Shown one piece after another: positions 8,471 through 16,488 of a stretch of DNA of 59,813 nucleotides. The DNA comes from JAUPVO01 sp964420875 (GTDB taxonomy: Bacteria; Patescibacteriota; Minisyncoccia; Phycocordibacterales; UBA5272): contig CAYQUK010000002.1 in the NCBI GenBank assembly GCA_964420875.1, forward strand, positions 1 to 59,813, read 5' to 3'. The first letter of the stretch is position 1; every line of letters begins with the position of its first letter. The notes under the pieces are model-generated. The model saw only the letters and a list, made by a program, of their open reading frames with translations, was not told where the DNA came from and did no database searches. A program made the translations under genes and the position numbers.

Positions 8471-8495
8471 AAAAAGCGGCTTACGCCGCTTTTTT
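8471..8495. terminator. Terminator of the orphan gene at 8481-8834
   Basis: GCGGC-TTAC-GCCGC with A5 and T6 flanks; the stop codon TAA sits in the loop, so the gene ends inside its terminator. Confidence 0.85.
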
Positions 8496-8834
8496 AGAAA
8501 GTCCAACAGCTTTCTTCAAAGCAACAAGGTCATCATAAAACTCAATGCCAAGCTGCTCGATAAGTTCCGGAGGAACAAGGTCTTTTCGTTTTACATCCCA
8601 TGCGCCAAACTGAACTCTAACAGACCCCTCAGGAAGAGAAAGTCCCTCCGTTGAAAAGTGAAAGTCCAGACAGCCATCTTCATGAGCAACAACCGAGACA
8701 TACAAATCTGGCCTTACTCCAGGGTTTATTTTTCTTGCGTTCGCCAGGACCGCCTGACATGTTTCATTCATGCGATTCATCATTTCTATTGTCGCAAATG
8801 TGAACATGCTTACAACCGTAATAAAGCCACCCAT
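8481..8834 (-). CDS. Orphan protein of unknown function (SD class)
   Basis: 117 aa. A short hydrophobic N-terminus (GGFITVVSMFTFATIEMM) could be a membrane anchor or weak signal; the rest is a mixed alpha/beta soluble domain with GCLDFHFSTEGLSLPEG in the middle and a helical end. No family recognised. The start is decided by GGAGGG ending 3 nt before ATG 8834. Promoter TTGATT-17 nt-TAGGAT. Codon use is GC-richer than in neighbouring xth and the M50 gene, as for the other orphan genes here. Confidence 0.6.
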   Translation of the reverse strand: MGGFITVVSMFTFATIEMMNRMNETCQAVLANARKINPGVRPDLYVSVVAHEDGCLDFHFSTEGLSLPEGSVRVQFGAWDVKRKDLVPPELIEQLGIEFYDDLVALKKAVGLSKKAA

Positions 8835-8867
8835 GATCCCTCCAAAAAGAACCGAACAATTTAACTC

Positions 8868-8896
8868 ATCCTACTCCCATTTCACAATAAAATCAA
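8868..8896 (-). promoter_or_regulatory. Promoter of the orphan gene at 8481-8834
   Basis: TTGATT (8891-8896), 17 nt, TAGGAT (8868-8873) on the minus strand. Confidence 0.55.
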
Positions 8897-8911
8897 AGTT
8901 TGTTTTTGTGT

Positions 8912-8917
8912 TAAAAT
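8912..8917 (+). promoter_or_regulatory. Extended -10 of the M50 protease gene, leaderless
   Basis: TGT-TAAAAT, then 6 nt, then ATG 8924. Confidence 0.75.
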
Positions 8918-8923
8918 TATCAA

Positions 8924-9520
8924 ATGAATATCGAAATGTTTATATACATCGGGATCGTTATATACTCCATCATTCTCCACGAGTTGGCTCACGGATATAC
9001 GGCGTTACTCTGTGGCGATACTACTGCAAAGCGGGCAGGGAGACTATCGCTTAACCCTGTGCCACACTTGGACCCGATAGGGTCAGTGGCGCTACCAATC
9101 ATGGCTGTTATATCAGGGTTCGGAGTTTTCGGCTGGGCAAAGCCTGTGCCTATTGACCCATCATACCTAACAACCAAATTAAAAGAGATATTCGTTTCTG
9201 GTGCCGGCATCGCCACCAACTTTGCACTCTGTCTCATATTTTTATTTTTAATAAAATTTAATATTGGTGTCGTGTATCATGATCTGTTTATAAAAGTAGC
9301 GGTTGTAAATCTTGGCCTAGGACTTTTTAACCTATTGCCATTCCCACCTTTTGACGGGCTGCAAATCTTGCGTGCAATATTCCCAAAGTTAAAACATTTT
9401 GCACATGATCTCGAGTACAACCCAGCATCAATGATAGTATCCATCCTCATCGCTGGATATGTGTTCAGTCTTTTCTTTTCTGATGTTGTGAACTTTGTGT
9501 TTGGACTAGTACTTGGTTAA
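8924..9520 (+). CDS. Site-2 protease-like M50 zinc metallopeptidase
   Basis: 198-aa intramembrane protease. HELAHG in the first membrane helix (about residues 19-24) gives two zinc ligands and the catalytic Glu; the third ligand is the Asp in NLLPFPPFDG (about residue 144), the NPxPxxDG motif. Four to five membrane helices; no PDZ or CBS domain, so it is a minimal version of the YwhC/SpoIVFB-like group. Likely cuts membrane-bound regulators or signal-peptide remnants; the anti-sigma candidate at 6.1 kb is a conceivable substrate, which is speculation. Confidence 0.85.
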   Translation: MNIEMFIYIGIVIYSIILHELAHGYTALLCGDTTAKRAGRLSLNPVPHLDPIGSVALPIMAVISGFGVFGWAKPVPIDPSYLTTKLKEIFVSGAGIATNFALCLIFLFLIKFNIGVVYHDLFIKVAVVNLGLGLFNLLPFPPFDGLQILRAIFPKLKHFAHDLEYNPASMIVSILIAGYVFSLFFSDVVNFVFGLVLG

Positions 9521-9521
9521 C

Positions 9522-10445
9522 TTACTTCTTCTTATCGTGGAACTTTTCAAACTGGTCGCGGAGGAACTTGTTGGTGACGTTTGTATACACCTGAGTAGTG
9601 GCGATGGAGGCGTGGCCGAGCATCATCTGCACAGTACGTAGGTCAGCGCCGTTGTAGAGTAGATCAGTTGCGAATGAGTGACGCAGCACATGTGGTGTAC
9701 ACTTTTTAGATATGCCTGCGAGGGTCGCGTACTTCTCGATGACCCTCTCGATACTGCGTGTAGTCAGTCTGGTCGACTGTCCCTTTGCGATGCGACTGTG
9801 CGAGCGGGGAGAGTGATCGACGAACAGCGCCTCATCAATATCAACACGTTTGTCTATGTACTTGTTAACTGCATCCACTGCACGATCAGAGAGGAACACT
9901 ACGCGCACCTTGCCACCTTTACCACGCACTGACAGTTCACGACTAGTCATGTCCATATATCTGTCCAGCGCTGCCAACTCACTGACACGCAACCCCGTAG
10001 AAAAAAGCATCTCAAGCATCGCCATATCACGCAGTCCCGCAATGGTCGTCTGATCAGGCGCCGCCATCAATCTACCCAGCTCCTTGTCAGTGATGAGGTC
10101 TAGCTCACGACCAGGAGTCTTTGCGAGTTCTATTTTCTCTGGGTCATAGATATCTACACTACGCTTTCTCAAGTATTTAAAAAATGCACGCAGGGCAATC
10201 ATGTGATAATTCTGTGTCTTCTTGTCCAGAGTCGGACTATTCTTTCTATCGTTTGAGGGGAGGCGGTTGAGATACAGTCTGTACTCGCGCATATTACGCT
10301 CATTAATATCTGCAAAGTTTTCACTTTTTAAAAATGTTATAAATCTAGATATATAGTGATCATAGTTACGAACAGTCAAATGCGAGCGACCCTTTTCGAT
10401 CTCAATGTATTCTAAATATTCTAACTTGTACTCACTCAGTGTCAT
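9522..10445 (-). CDS. xerC/D-like: XerC/XerD-type tyrosine recombinase
   Basis: 307 aa with an N-terminal SAM-like core-binding domain (about residues 1-95, YLEYIEIEKGRSHLTVRNY) and a C-terminal catalytic domain. Catalytic residues visible: Arg in STGLRVSELAAL, Lys in the beta-hairpin GKGGKVR, HVLRHSFAT (HxxR), LGHAS (His) and the Tyr nucleophile in TTQVYTNV. Probably resolves chromosome dimers at dif; no dif-like site was recognised here. ATG 10445 is chosen because TACAAT sits exactly 6 nt upstream. It lies next to two orphan genes, but nothing shows that it mobilises them. Confidence 0.88.
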   Translation of the reverse strand: MTLSEYKLEYLEYIEIEKGRSHLTVRNYDHYISRFITFLKSENFADINERNMREYRLYLNRLPSNDRKNSPTLDKKTQNYHMIALRAFFKYLRKRSVDIYDPEKIELAKTPGRELDLITDKELGRLMAAPDQTTIAGLRDMAMLEMLFSTGLRVSELAALDRYMDMTSRELSVRGKGGKVRVVFLSDRAVDAVNKYIDKRVDIDEALFVDHSPRSHSRIAKGQSTRLTTRSIERVIEKYATLAGISKKCTPHVLRHSFATDLLYNGADLRTVQMMLGHASIATTQVYTNVTNKFLRDQFEKFHDKKK

Positions 10446-10451
10446 GTGTAT

Positions 10452-10457
10452 ATTGTA
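10452..10457 (-). promoter_or_regulatory. -10 of the Xer recombinase gene, leaderless
   Basis: TACAAT on the minus strand, 6 nt before ATG 10445; it decides the start against a longer in-frame option at 10496. Confidence 0.7.
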
Positions 10458-10497
10458 CGACATTAAAAAATAAATCCCTAGTTGAAAATAGGACAAG

Positions 10498-10527
10498 AAA
10501 AAAAGCGCCGACTTGTCGGCGCTTTTT
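10498..10527 (-). terminator. Terminator of the orphan gene at 10545-11408
   Basis: AGCGCCGAC-tt-GTCGGCGCT hairpin with A and T tracts on either side. Confidence 0.9.
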
Positions 10528-10544
10528 GAAGTACCCAGAAACCT

Positions 10545-11408
10545 TCAGCTCACCGCATCAATTTCTGCTGACGTCATCGCGCGAATACCAGGACGAGACT
10601 CTTCCCACATGCCGACGTCGATCTCCACTGTTATCGGATCCGGTTTGGGGGACCCGTTATTGTTGAAGAAGTTTCTGGCTTGTCTGACCAGCTCCGCATA
10701 TCTCACAATACGCGCGCGCCAGTCTTCGCTAGGTAATTGATGTCGAGTAAGCATGATGAACGCCGTGTCGTCGAAATCTTGACGACTCTTGAGTAACGAT
10801 ATCGCCTCAACCAAGACCTCAGGCCGCTTTGATACGACTGAGTGGTACCATGCCGGAAGATCAAGCATTATGGCAAGCTGCTTCAGTTTTTGTAATGTAA
10901 CCTTTGGACGCACGTATACAAATCGCAATTTGCGACCAAGTGTCAGCGCCCAAATAATGCCGCGCGAGCCCCCGCGATTAAACGCTCTGTGATGACTAAT
11001 GTCAATCACAACGTGGTAATCACGCCGGAGTAGTTCTGCCGCAAGCACTGGTACTGCATAGTTAACCAGAGATTGCTTTTTCCTTTCTTGTTCAAAGTAA
11101 TTGCGCAAACGGTTGCCATCCAGCCAGACTGCGCGGTTTTTAATCGCAAGCTCCTGAGCGGCGGCACTCTTGAGCCCACATGGCGGACCCCAAAGACAGA
11201 AAACTTTCTGCTCTTCTCCCGCCTGGGTAAGGCACTCGAGAGCATCTATGTTGCGAGTATCGCGAAGCGCTGCTTGAACCCAGGCCTCGACCAAAAGGCC
11301 CCACTTCCATTTGAAGTACGGAGCCAGCACAACACCAGCCACAAATGCAATGATGTATGCCAGCCGAGTATCGGACAGCCACTTTATCAAGGAGCGAAAC
11401 TTATTCAT
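10545..11408 (-). CDS. Membrane-anchored protein with degenerate P-loop (orphan, SD class)
   Basis: 287 aa. One membrane helix near the N-terminus (about residues 17-33, AYIIAFVAGVVLAP), then a soluble domain with an ATPase look: FCLWGPPCGLKSAAAQEL resembles a Walker A loop but has an extra residue before K-S, and YHVVIDIS resembles Walker B. No family recognised; it could be a divergent AAA/STAND-like NTPase or a non-functional relative. The start is set by GGAGGG ending 3 nt before ATG 11408. Divergent from the next orphan gene, with overlapping -35 boxes. Confidence 0.6.
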   Translation of the reverse strand: MNKFRSLIKWLSDTRLAYIIAFVAGVVLAPYFKWKWGLLVEAWVQAALRDTRNIDALECLTQAGEEQKVFCLWGPPCGLKSAAAQELAIKNRAVWLDGNRLRNYFEQERKKQSLVNYAVPVLAAELLRRDYHVVIDISHHRAFNRGGSRGIIWALTLGRKLRFVYVRPKVTLQKLKQLAIMLDLPAWYHSVVSKRPEVLVEAISLLKSRQDFDDTAFIMLTRHQLPSEDWRARIVRYAELVRQARNFFNNNGSPKPDPITVEIDVGMWEESRPGIRAMTSAEIDAVS

Positions 11409-11439
11409 ACGCCCTCCTAGAGCAAATAATCCAGCCTTC

Positions 11440-11468
11440 ACACTACATCATATATATAGTTTTGTAAA
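11440..11468 (-). promoter_or_regulatory. Promoter of 10545-11408
   Basis: TTTACA (11463-11468), 17 nt, TAGTGT (11440-11445) on the minus strand; its -35 coincides with that of the divergent gene. Confidence 0.6.
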
Positions 11469-11490
11469 GTAACAGATAAAGTGGTAGGAT
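11462..11490 (+). promoter_or_regulatory. Promoter of 11524-12210
   Basis: TTGTAA (11462-11467), 17 nt, TGG-TAGGAT (11485-11490). Confidence 0.6.
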
Positions 11491-11523
11491 TAATACTGGA
11501 ACAACAACTTTTGAGAGGTTAAA

Positions 11524-12210
11524 ATGTCAAACAGAAGACCACCACTAGACCCGGGACTAGAAAGACTCCTTGACGTAAGTATTGTTGCACTGAGAAACTT
11601 TAAACACGAGGATGACGTATTCTCTGAGAAACCAGATCTGACTGAAACACTTCTAGCGAAAGGCGAAATACTTGGCGCTGCATATGCTGAACAGTTGAAG
11701 GGAGGAAGTTTGACCTGGACACAAATAGGGGAAGGGTTAAGGGTGGCTTGCACAAAAGGAAAAACCCGACAAATACTAATCGGACATCTGAAGGCCTTCT
11801 CTAAGGCCCCAAAGCAATTCTTGGTTGCCTGTCTGGGTGAAGCGATACTTCACGGCAGACTCATGGATGTACACGCAACTGAGAACCTTGAAATCCAGGT
11901 GACTCTCGGGCAAAAACATCTGTGCTTAATCTGTAAGGCGGCTATATCTAAAAATGGCCACTCATTCACCGACGATGTACGAGTGGTGAAAAATGGTGGT
12001 GAACTGGGCCCAAAGAGTTTTATCGACGGGTTGGAAATTTTTCAGAGGGAGGAGATCGGTGGACCAAAAATCCCCGGAATTGAACTGACTTACACAAGTA
12101 TTGGCAACTTAATCAAAGGCATCGATAAAAAAATGTGGGAAAGTCAGGCGGAGAGGCTTCAGGCAAGTAGAATCCTTGCTGAAACAGGACAAAGACAAAG
12201 CTCTTACTAA
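11524..12210 (+). CDS. Orphan soluble protein of unknown function (SD class)
   Basis: 228 aa, no signal peptide or membrane helix. The helical N-terminal half contains SLTWTQIGEGLRVACTKGK, which could be a helix-turn-helix; the C-terminal half is mixed alpha/beta. A pair of Cys (LCLICKAA) stands alone. No family recognised. GAGAGG 5 nt before ATG 11524 decides the start. Its divergent partner shares the promoter region, so the two may act together or one may regulate the other. Confidence 0.55.
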   Translation: MSNRRPPLDPGLERLLDVSIVALRNFKHEDDVFSEKPDLTETLLAKGEILGAAYAEQLKGGSLTWTQIGEGLRVACTKGKTRQILIGHLKAFSKAPKQFLVACLGEAILHGRLMDVHATENLEIQVTLGQKHLCLICKAAISKNGHSFTDDVRVVKNGGELGPKSFIDGLEIFQREEIGGPKIPGIELTYTSIGNLIKGIDKKMWESQAERLQASRILAETGQRQSSY

Positions 12211-12224
12211 AGAGTGTGTAAAGA

Positions 12225-12257
12225 AAAAAGCCCGAGAGATCGGGCTTGCTTTTTTTA
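12225..12257 (+). terminator. Terminator of 11524-12210
   Basis: GCCCGA-GAGA-TCGGGC hairpin, then a T-rich run ending in T7. Confidence 0.9.
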
Positions 12258-12268
12258 TTAAGGCATGT

Positions 12269-12274
12269 TAATAT
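12269..12274 (+). promoter_or_regulatory. Extended -10 of rpsO
   Basis: TGT-TAATAT, 7 nt before ATG 12282; transcript has at most a 1-nt leader. Confidence 0.6.
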
Positions 12275-12281
12275 GTACGTC

Positions 12282-12545
12282 ATGCTAACAACTCGTAAAA
12301 AAGCTAACGCTATCAAGGCAGCTCAAATACATGACACCGATACAGGTAGTCCAGAGGTGCAAATTTCAATACTTTCTCGCAGAATCGAGGAACTTACAGG
12401 TCATTTAAAGACACACAAGAAAGACAATCACTCTCGCCGTGGGTTGATACAGATGGTTGCTGATCGCCGTAAACACCTAGGGTATCTCCGTGAGAATTTT
12501 CAAAAGAGATACAAAGAGGTAGCAAAAAAGTTTGATCTCAAGTAA
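12282..12545 (+). CDS. rpsO: 30S ribosomal protein S15
   Basis: 87 aa, the normal length (~89). Binds the 16S rRNA central-domain junction. Conserved DTGSPEVQI, LTGHLKTHKKDNHSRRGL and YLRENFQKRY are present. The start MLTTRKKA is the family start; the longer reading from 12246 would begin upstream of the -10. No leader, so the S15 autoregulatory RNA element known from other bacteria cannot exist here. Confidence 0.97.
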   Translation: MLTTRKKANAIKAAQIHDTDTGSPEVQISILSRRIEELTGHLKTHKKDNHSRRGLIQMVADRRKHLGYLRENFQKRYKEVAKKFDLK

Positions 12546-12561
12546 TACAAAATAACAACTT

Positions 12562-12584
12562 GCCCACAAACATTGTGGGCTTTG
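12562..12584 (+). terminator. Terminator after rpsO
   Basis: GCCCACAA-ACA-TTGTGGGC, 8-bp stem, short T run. Its tail overlaps the extended -10 (TGT-TATAAT, 12586-12591) of the next gene. Confidence 0.7.
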
Positions 12585-12643
12585 TTATAATAAGAGTAGT
12601 TAGCAGTTAACATTTTAATATTTAAAAACAAAAACATTTTTAT

Positions 12644-13192
12644 ATGTCAGTAATACAACATACATCGCAACGCGTTGCGGTGCTAATCGATACACAAAAT
12701 CTTTATCACAGTGCCCGCAATCTTTATAACTCAAGAGTTAACTTTGGTAAAGTCCTCGAGGCCAGTGTAGGGGGTCGCAACTTAGTACGCGCCATAGCAT
12801 ACCTAATAACAACAGAGTCTCAAGACGAGGCGCAGTTTTTTGACGCCTTGCTCAAAATGGGAATAGAGACCAAATCAAAAGATTTACAAATCTTTTTTGG
12901 TGGAAATAAAAAAGCAGACTGGGATGTGGGTATAGCGGTGGACGCAATCAGACTCGCAAAAAAAGTGGACTCAATAGTTCTGGTTACTGGTGACGGGGAC
13001 TTTGTTCCACTGGTTGAACATCTAAAACAAGACGGCGTGCAAGTAGAGGTGGTGTCATTTGGAAAATCAACATCAGCAAAATTAAAAGAGGCAGCTGAGG
13101 CATTCCTCGACCTGGATGTTGATCCGGACAACTATCTATTGCGTCCAGGGAGTAGAAAAAGAATTGTCCACAGAAAAACTAAGCCTGAGTAG
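12644..13192 (+). CDS. NYN-domain (LabA/DUF88-like) ribonuclease-fold protein
   Basis: 182 aa. PIN-like NYN fold with the acidic residues in VAVLIDTQNLYH, KADWDVGIAVDAI and LVTGDGDFVPLVEHL, which form the metal site of this family. Such proteins are predicted or known RNases or RNA-binding proteins. A basic C-terminal tail (GSRKRIVHRKTKPE) follows. It has its own promoter (TATAAT 12586-12591) and a ~45-nt leader without SD. Confidence 0.8.
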   Translation: MSVIQHTSQRVAVLIDTQNLYHSARNLYNSRVNFGKVLEASVGGRNLVRAIAYLITTESQDEAQFFDALLKMGIETKSKDLQIFFGGNKKADWDVGIAVDAIRLAKKVDSIVLVTGDGDFVPLVEHLKQDGVQVEVVSFGKSTSAKLKEAAEAFLDLDVDPDNYLLRPGSRKRIVHRKTKPE

Positions 13193-13209
13193 TATACACT
13201 GTATACATT

Positions 13210-13845
13210 GTGGACAATAAAATACCTGTAATACACACACTGGAGTCTGATATGAATGAGTTCTCAAAAAATGAGGACAGCCCAGTACTCGCAGCACAAC
13301 AACAATTAGAAAACAGAATAATCCCTGACATGTCAGATAATTCTGGTTCGAAGTGGAAACTATTGATAAGAGTTGTTTTGATTGTCTTGGTGTTAGTTGT
13401 TGTTGGATTTGTTGCTTATACATTAATAAGAAAGAAAACTGCTGCGCCTGTAGCAAATAAACCAGTAGCAGCAAAAGTTAAAACATATACTGTCGCAGAT
13501 GTCTGGCCAAGTATGGCAACGACATTGGCAAGCTCGACAGGTGAGGCCACCAGCACAAATGCATTTGTTATTATAACGGTGAATGACTTTAAAAAAACAT
13601 ACTCGGCAGTCACACAAAATGAGGATAAGATAAATGAATTGGCCAGTAGGTATTTTAACATCAGCGAGTTGTCAACATTCACAACATCTGAGCTAAACAA
13701 TGTAACACTACGCATATCTGATGGGGGTGATAGACCTATGGTTTATGGGTACGCAGGACAAAAGTACTTAATATTCACAACATCAATAGAGGACTTTTTT
13801 AAGATATACGAAAAGCTTGGTGGTAATGCAAGCAAAAGTAGCTAA
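13210..13845 (+). CDS. Single-pass membrane protein with extracytoplasmic domain
   Basis: 211 aa, GTG start. Cytoplasmic N-terminus (~45 residues), one membrane helix (about residues 50-73, VVLIVLVLVVVGFVAY), Ala/Pro/Lys linker and an external domain of ~120 residues. No family recognised. It overlaps comM by 20 nt, suggesting co-expression; TATACA lies 11 nt before the GTG. Confidence 0.6.
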   Translation: MDNKIPVIHTLESDMNEFSKNEDSPVLAAQQQLENRIIPDMSDNSGSKWKLLIRVVLIVLVLVVVGFVAYTLIRKKTAAPVANKPVAAKVKTYTVADVWPSMATTLASSTGEATSTNAFVIITVNDFKKTYSAVTQNEDKINELASRYFNISELSTFTTSELNNVTLRISDGGDRPMVYGYAGQKYLIFTTSIEDFFKIYEKLGGNASKSS

Positions 13846-15352
13846 GGTATACAGTGCCCAAGTTGTCGGACTCTCGGGTGCTCCGATAAGCGTGGAGACA
13901 GATGTGTCTACTGGACTGTACTCATTTACAATAGTGGGGCTGCCAGACAAGAGTGTGGACGAGTCCCGTGAGCGTGTACATGCGGCACTCAAAAACTCTG
14001 GACTGAACTCTCCAAAATCCCGCAATCACAAACTGACTGTTTCGCTCGCCCCAGCAGAAATAAAAAAAGAGGGGCCAATTTTTGATGTACCGATAGCTGT
14101 ATCATATTTGTTGTCAGTGGGGGACATCGACGGAGATTATTCAGATACTGTGTTTGTGGGTGAACTGTCCCTGTCTGGAGGACTTCAACCGCTACGTGGA
14201 GCATTAGCAATAGCCTCAACAGCAAAACAAAATGGTTTTAAAAAGGTTGTATTGCCATATCAAAACAGAGAGGAGGCCAGTATAGTAGAAGACATAGAAA
14301 TATACGGAGCCAGAAATATAAGCGAAATAGTTGAACATCTTTCAGAGAAAAATAAAATCGTTAGACATAGAAAAGAAAACAAAAACCAAAACAAAATATC
14401 ATATCCAGACATAGGGGAAATAAGGGGGCAGCTGACAGCAAAGAGGGCTCTTGAAATAGCTGCTGCCGGTGGACACAATATATGTCTGTACGGGCCACCA
14501 GGAACAGGTAAAACAATGTTGGCAAAGGCCTTCACCGGGATATTGCCAGACCTCAACTCTGATCATGCATTTGAGGTAACAACGATACACTCAATAGCAG
14601 GACAAACAGATACACTAATAACACAGCCACCTCTGCGCGCGCCACATCACACCAGCAGCTATGTATCTATTATTGGTGGAGGAAGTGTGCCAAAACCTGG
14701 CGAAATAACTCTCGCACATCGAGGGGTGTTATTCATGGATGAATTACCAGAGTTTGAATCAAAGGCATTGGAAAGTTTGCGTGAGCCTCTCGAGGAGGGT
14801 ATGGTTCGCATATCGCGAGCCCGTGGCTCAGAAGTATTCCCAGCAGAGTTCATATTGGTAGCAGCGATGAATCCGTGTCCGTGTGGATATTATGGCAGCA
14901 AAATAAAAGCTTGTGTATGCAAACAGTCAGAAATAGAGAGATATCAAAAGAGAATATCTGGACCAATCATTGACCGCATTGATATGTGGACATTTGTACA
15001 ACATCTTCCGTATGAGGAATTAGCAAAAGAAGGTGTGATGGGTGAGTCAGAAAAAATACGAGAGAGAATTTTAAACGCAAGAAAAATTGGTAGCGAGAGA
15101 CTGAGTAAAAATAATATTAAAAACAAACTCAACAAGTCATTATCGACAAAAGATTTGAGTGCAGTAGCGAAGCTTGGACAAAAAGAAACAGAAACGCTGA
15201 ACACTTTTGCAAAACAGTTTTCAATCAGCCCGAGATCATATCATCGCATCATACGCCTAGCACGAACCATTGCTGATTTAGAAGGTGTAGAAAATATTGG
15301 AGACAAGCATATTATCGAAGCATTTCAATACAGACCAAAACTGAGTATTTAA
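13826..15352 (+). CDS. comM: ComM/YifB-family AAA+ ATPase (Mg-chelatase-like)
   Basis: 508 aa. N-terminal Lon-like ChlI domain (about 1-175, IVGLPDKSVDESRERV), then the AAA+ core with Walker A GPPGTGKTMLAKA, Walker B VLFMDELPEF, the sensor AAMNPCPCGYYG with the paired Cys, and a C-terminal Mg_chelatase_C domain (SPRSYHRIIRLARTIADL). In Gram-negatives ComM is a branch-migration helicase that helps integrate DNA taken up by transformation. With pilB at 43 kb and ruvABC it points to natural transformation. Confidence 0.92.
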   Translation: MQAKVAKVYSAQVVGLSGAPISVETDVSTGLYSFTIVGLPDKSVDESRERVHAALKNSGLNSPKSRNHKLTVSLAPAEIKKEGPIFDVPIAVSYLLSVGDIDGDYSDTVFVGELSLSGGLQPLRGALAIASTAKQNGFKKVVLPYQNREEASIVEDIEIYGARNISEIVEHLSEKNKIVRHRKENKNQNKISYPDIGEIRGQLTAKRALEIAAAGGHNICLYGPPGTGKTMLAKAFTGILPDLNSDHAFEVTTIHSIAGQTDTLITQPPLRAPHHTSSYVSIIGGGSVPKPGEITLAHRGVLFMDELPEFESKALESLREPLEEGMVRISRARGSEVFPAEFILVAAMNPCPCGYYGSKIKACVCKQSEIERYQKRISGPIIDRIDMWTFVQHLPYEELAKEGVMGESEKIRERILNARKIGSERLSKNNIKNKLNKSLSTKDLSAVAKLGQKETETLNTFAKQFSISPRSYHRIIRLARTIADLEGVENIGDKHIIEAFQYRPKLSI

Positions 15353-15381
15353 AAAGCGCCCGCTTCGCGGGCGCTTTTTAT
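15351..15381. terminator. Bidirectional terminator comM / M23 hydrolase
   Basis: AAAAAGCGCCCGC-ttc-GCGGGCGCTTTTT hairpin; overlaps both stop regions. Confidence 0.9.
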
Positions 15382-16394
15382 TAGAATGGATTCTCAGCGC
15401 CACGTATTTCAAAGTGTAAGTGTGGACCAGTAGATCTACCACTGTTACCAGATTCTCCAATCTGCTCTCCTTTTTGTACTGACTGACCAGTCACAACATA
15501 CACACTAGACATGTGCCCGTACACAGTCTGCGTACCATTGCTATGTGAGATGATAACCATGCGACCATATCCACCGTTATACCCAGAGTTCTTTGCGGCA
15601 AGCACTGTACCATCTGCTGCAGCCAGTAGTGGTGTGCCTACTGGGGTACCGATATCTACAGAATTAGATCCGTGTATGCCCTGAGTCTTAATGCCGCCAA
15701 TGAGAGGGCGTGTATAATATCCCGCACCAGCAGACGCGTATATCTTTTTCTTTTTTGCAGCAACCTTAACAACAGGCGCGTCTACGACCAATTCTCCATC
15801 TGGGACTATTAACACATCTCCAATAGCTAGAGCACTGTCTGTGCTTAGATCATTAAAAGACAATATGTCTCCTTGGTCTGCTTTATATTTTTTAGCAATA
15901 GTTTTTATCGTATCTCCTTTTTTAACAGTATGCTTTACACCAGAGACAGGGAGTATAACCAAAATATCTCCAGGTACCAATTTGCCATTCTTTATATCAT
16001 TGGCCCAAGCTACAGTGTTTTTAGAAACATTGTATATTTTTGCTACATCAGACAAAGTATCCCCAACCCTTACCTCATAAACCTGTATTTGATCATTTTC
16101 AAACACTTCGTTTTCAGTTGCCAATCTAGCAGGACCCACAACACCCCTTATAACCCCCTCAGCATCAGAAGAAAGACCTGATGAATCTGTAGCAGATACT
16201 TGATTCGACACACGCAAAACCCCAACGTCTTCGTAATAGTTCTTTACAATTTCGTCTGTTTTATCCTTATTTATAAGGCTTTTTATACCATCCATCGCCA
16301 TATCAAAAAAACCAGCATGTGCGGACGGAGCCCAAACAATCAAAGCAAGAAGTAATAGGGAAGCTATTTTAGGTTGACAAAAGTATTTTATCAT
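15381..16394 (-). CDS. LysM-M23 peptidoglycan endopeptidase
   Basis: 337 aa cell-wall hydrolase. Signal peptide (IASLLLLALIVWAPSAHA), two LysM repeats (YEVRVGDTLSDVAKIYNVS and HTVKKGDTIKTIAKKYKAD, about residues 105-200) and a C-terminal LytM/M23 domain with zinc ligands His and Asp in HGSNSVDIGTPVG and HLHFE, plus catalytic His in VYGHM. All active residues are present, so it should cut peptide cross-bridges. The exact start is uncertain: ATG 16394 directly precedes the signal peptide, ATG 16427 is an alternative. Confidence 0.9.
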   Translation of the reverse strand: MIKYFCQPKIASLLLLALIVWAPSAHAGFFDMAMDGIKSLINKDKTDEIVKNYYEDVGVLRVSNQVSATDSSGLSSDAEGVIRGVVGPARLATENEVFENDQIQVYEVRVGDTLSDVAKIYNVSKNTVAWANDIKNGKLVPGDILVILPVSGVKHTVKKGDTIKTIAKKYKADQGDILSFNDLSTDSALAIGDVLIVPDGELVVDAPVVKVAAKKKKIYASAGAGYYTRPLIGGIKTQGIHGSNSVDIGTPVGTPLLAAADGTVLAAKNSGYNGGYGRMVIISHSNGTQTVYGHMSSVYVVTGQSVQKGEQIGESGNSGRSTGPHLHFEIRGAENPF

Positions 16395-16476
16395 CGTAGT
16401 CCGTAAAACGGACGGGTAGACATTCATATTAACAGGGTATTGTTTATAGCGCAAGGCCCAATTTCTGCTTGGGTGA

Positions 16477-16482
16477 TATACT
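16477..16482 (+). promoter_or_regulatory. Extended -10, leaderless, of the 699-aa gene
   Basis: TGA-TATACT, 6 nt, ATG 16489. Confidence 0.8.
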
Positions 16483-16488
16483 GTTTTT

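Noticed and set aside
9522..12257. Integron-like platform (recombinase plus cassettes with hairpins)
   Set aside because: The recombinase has the plain XerC/D layout, the orphan genes are scattered and no shared attC-like recombination site flanks them.
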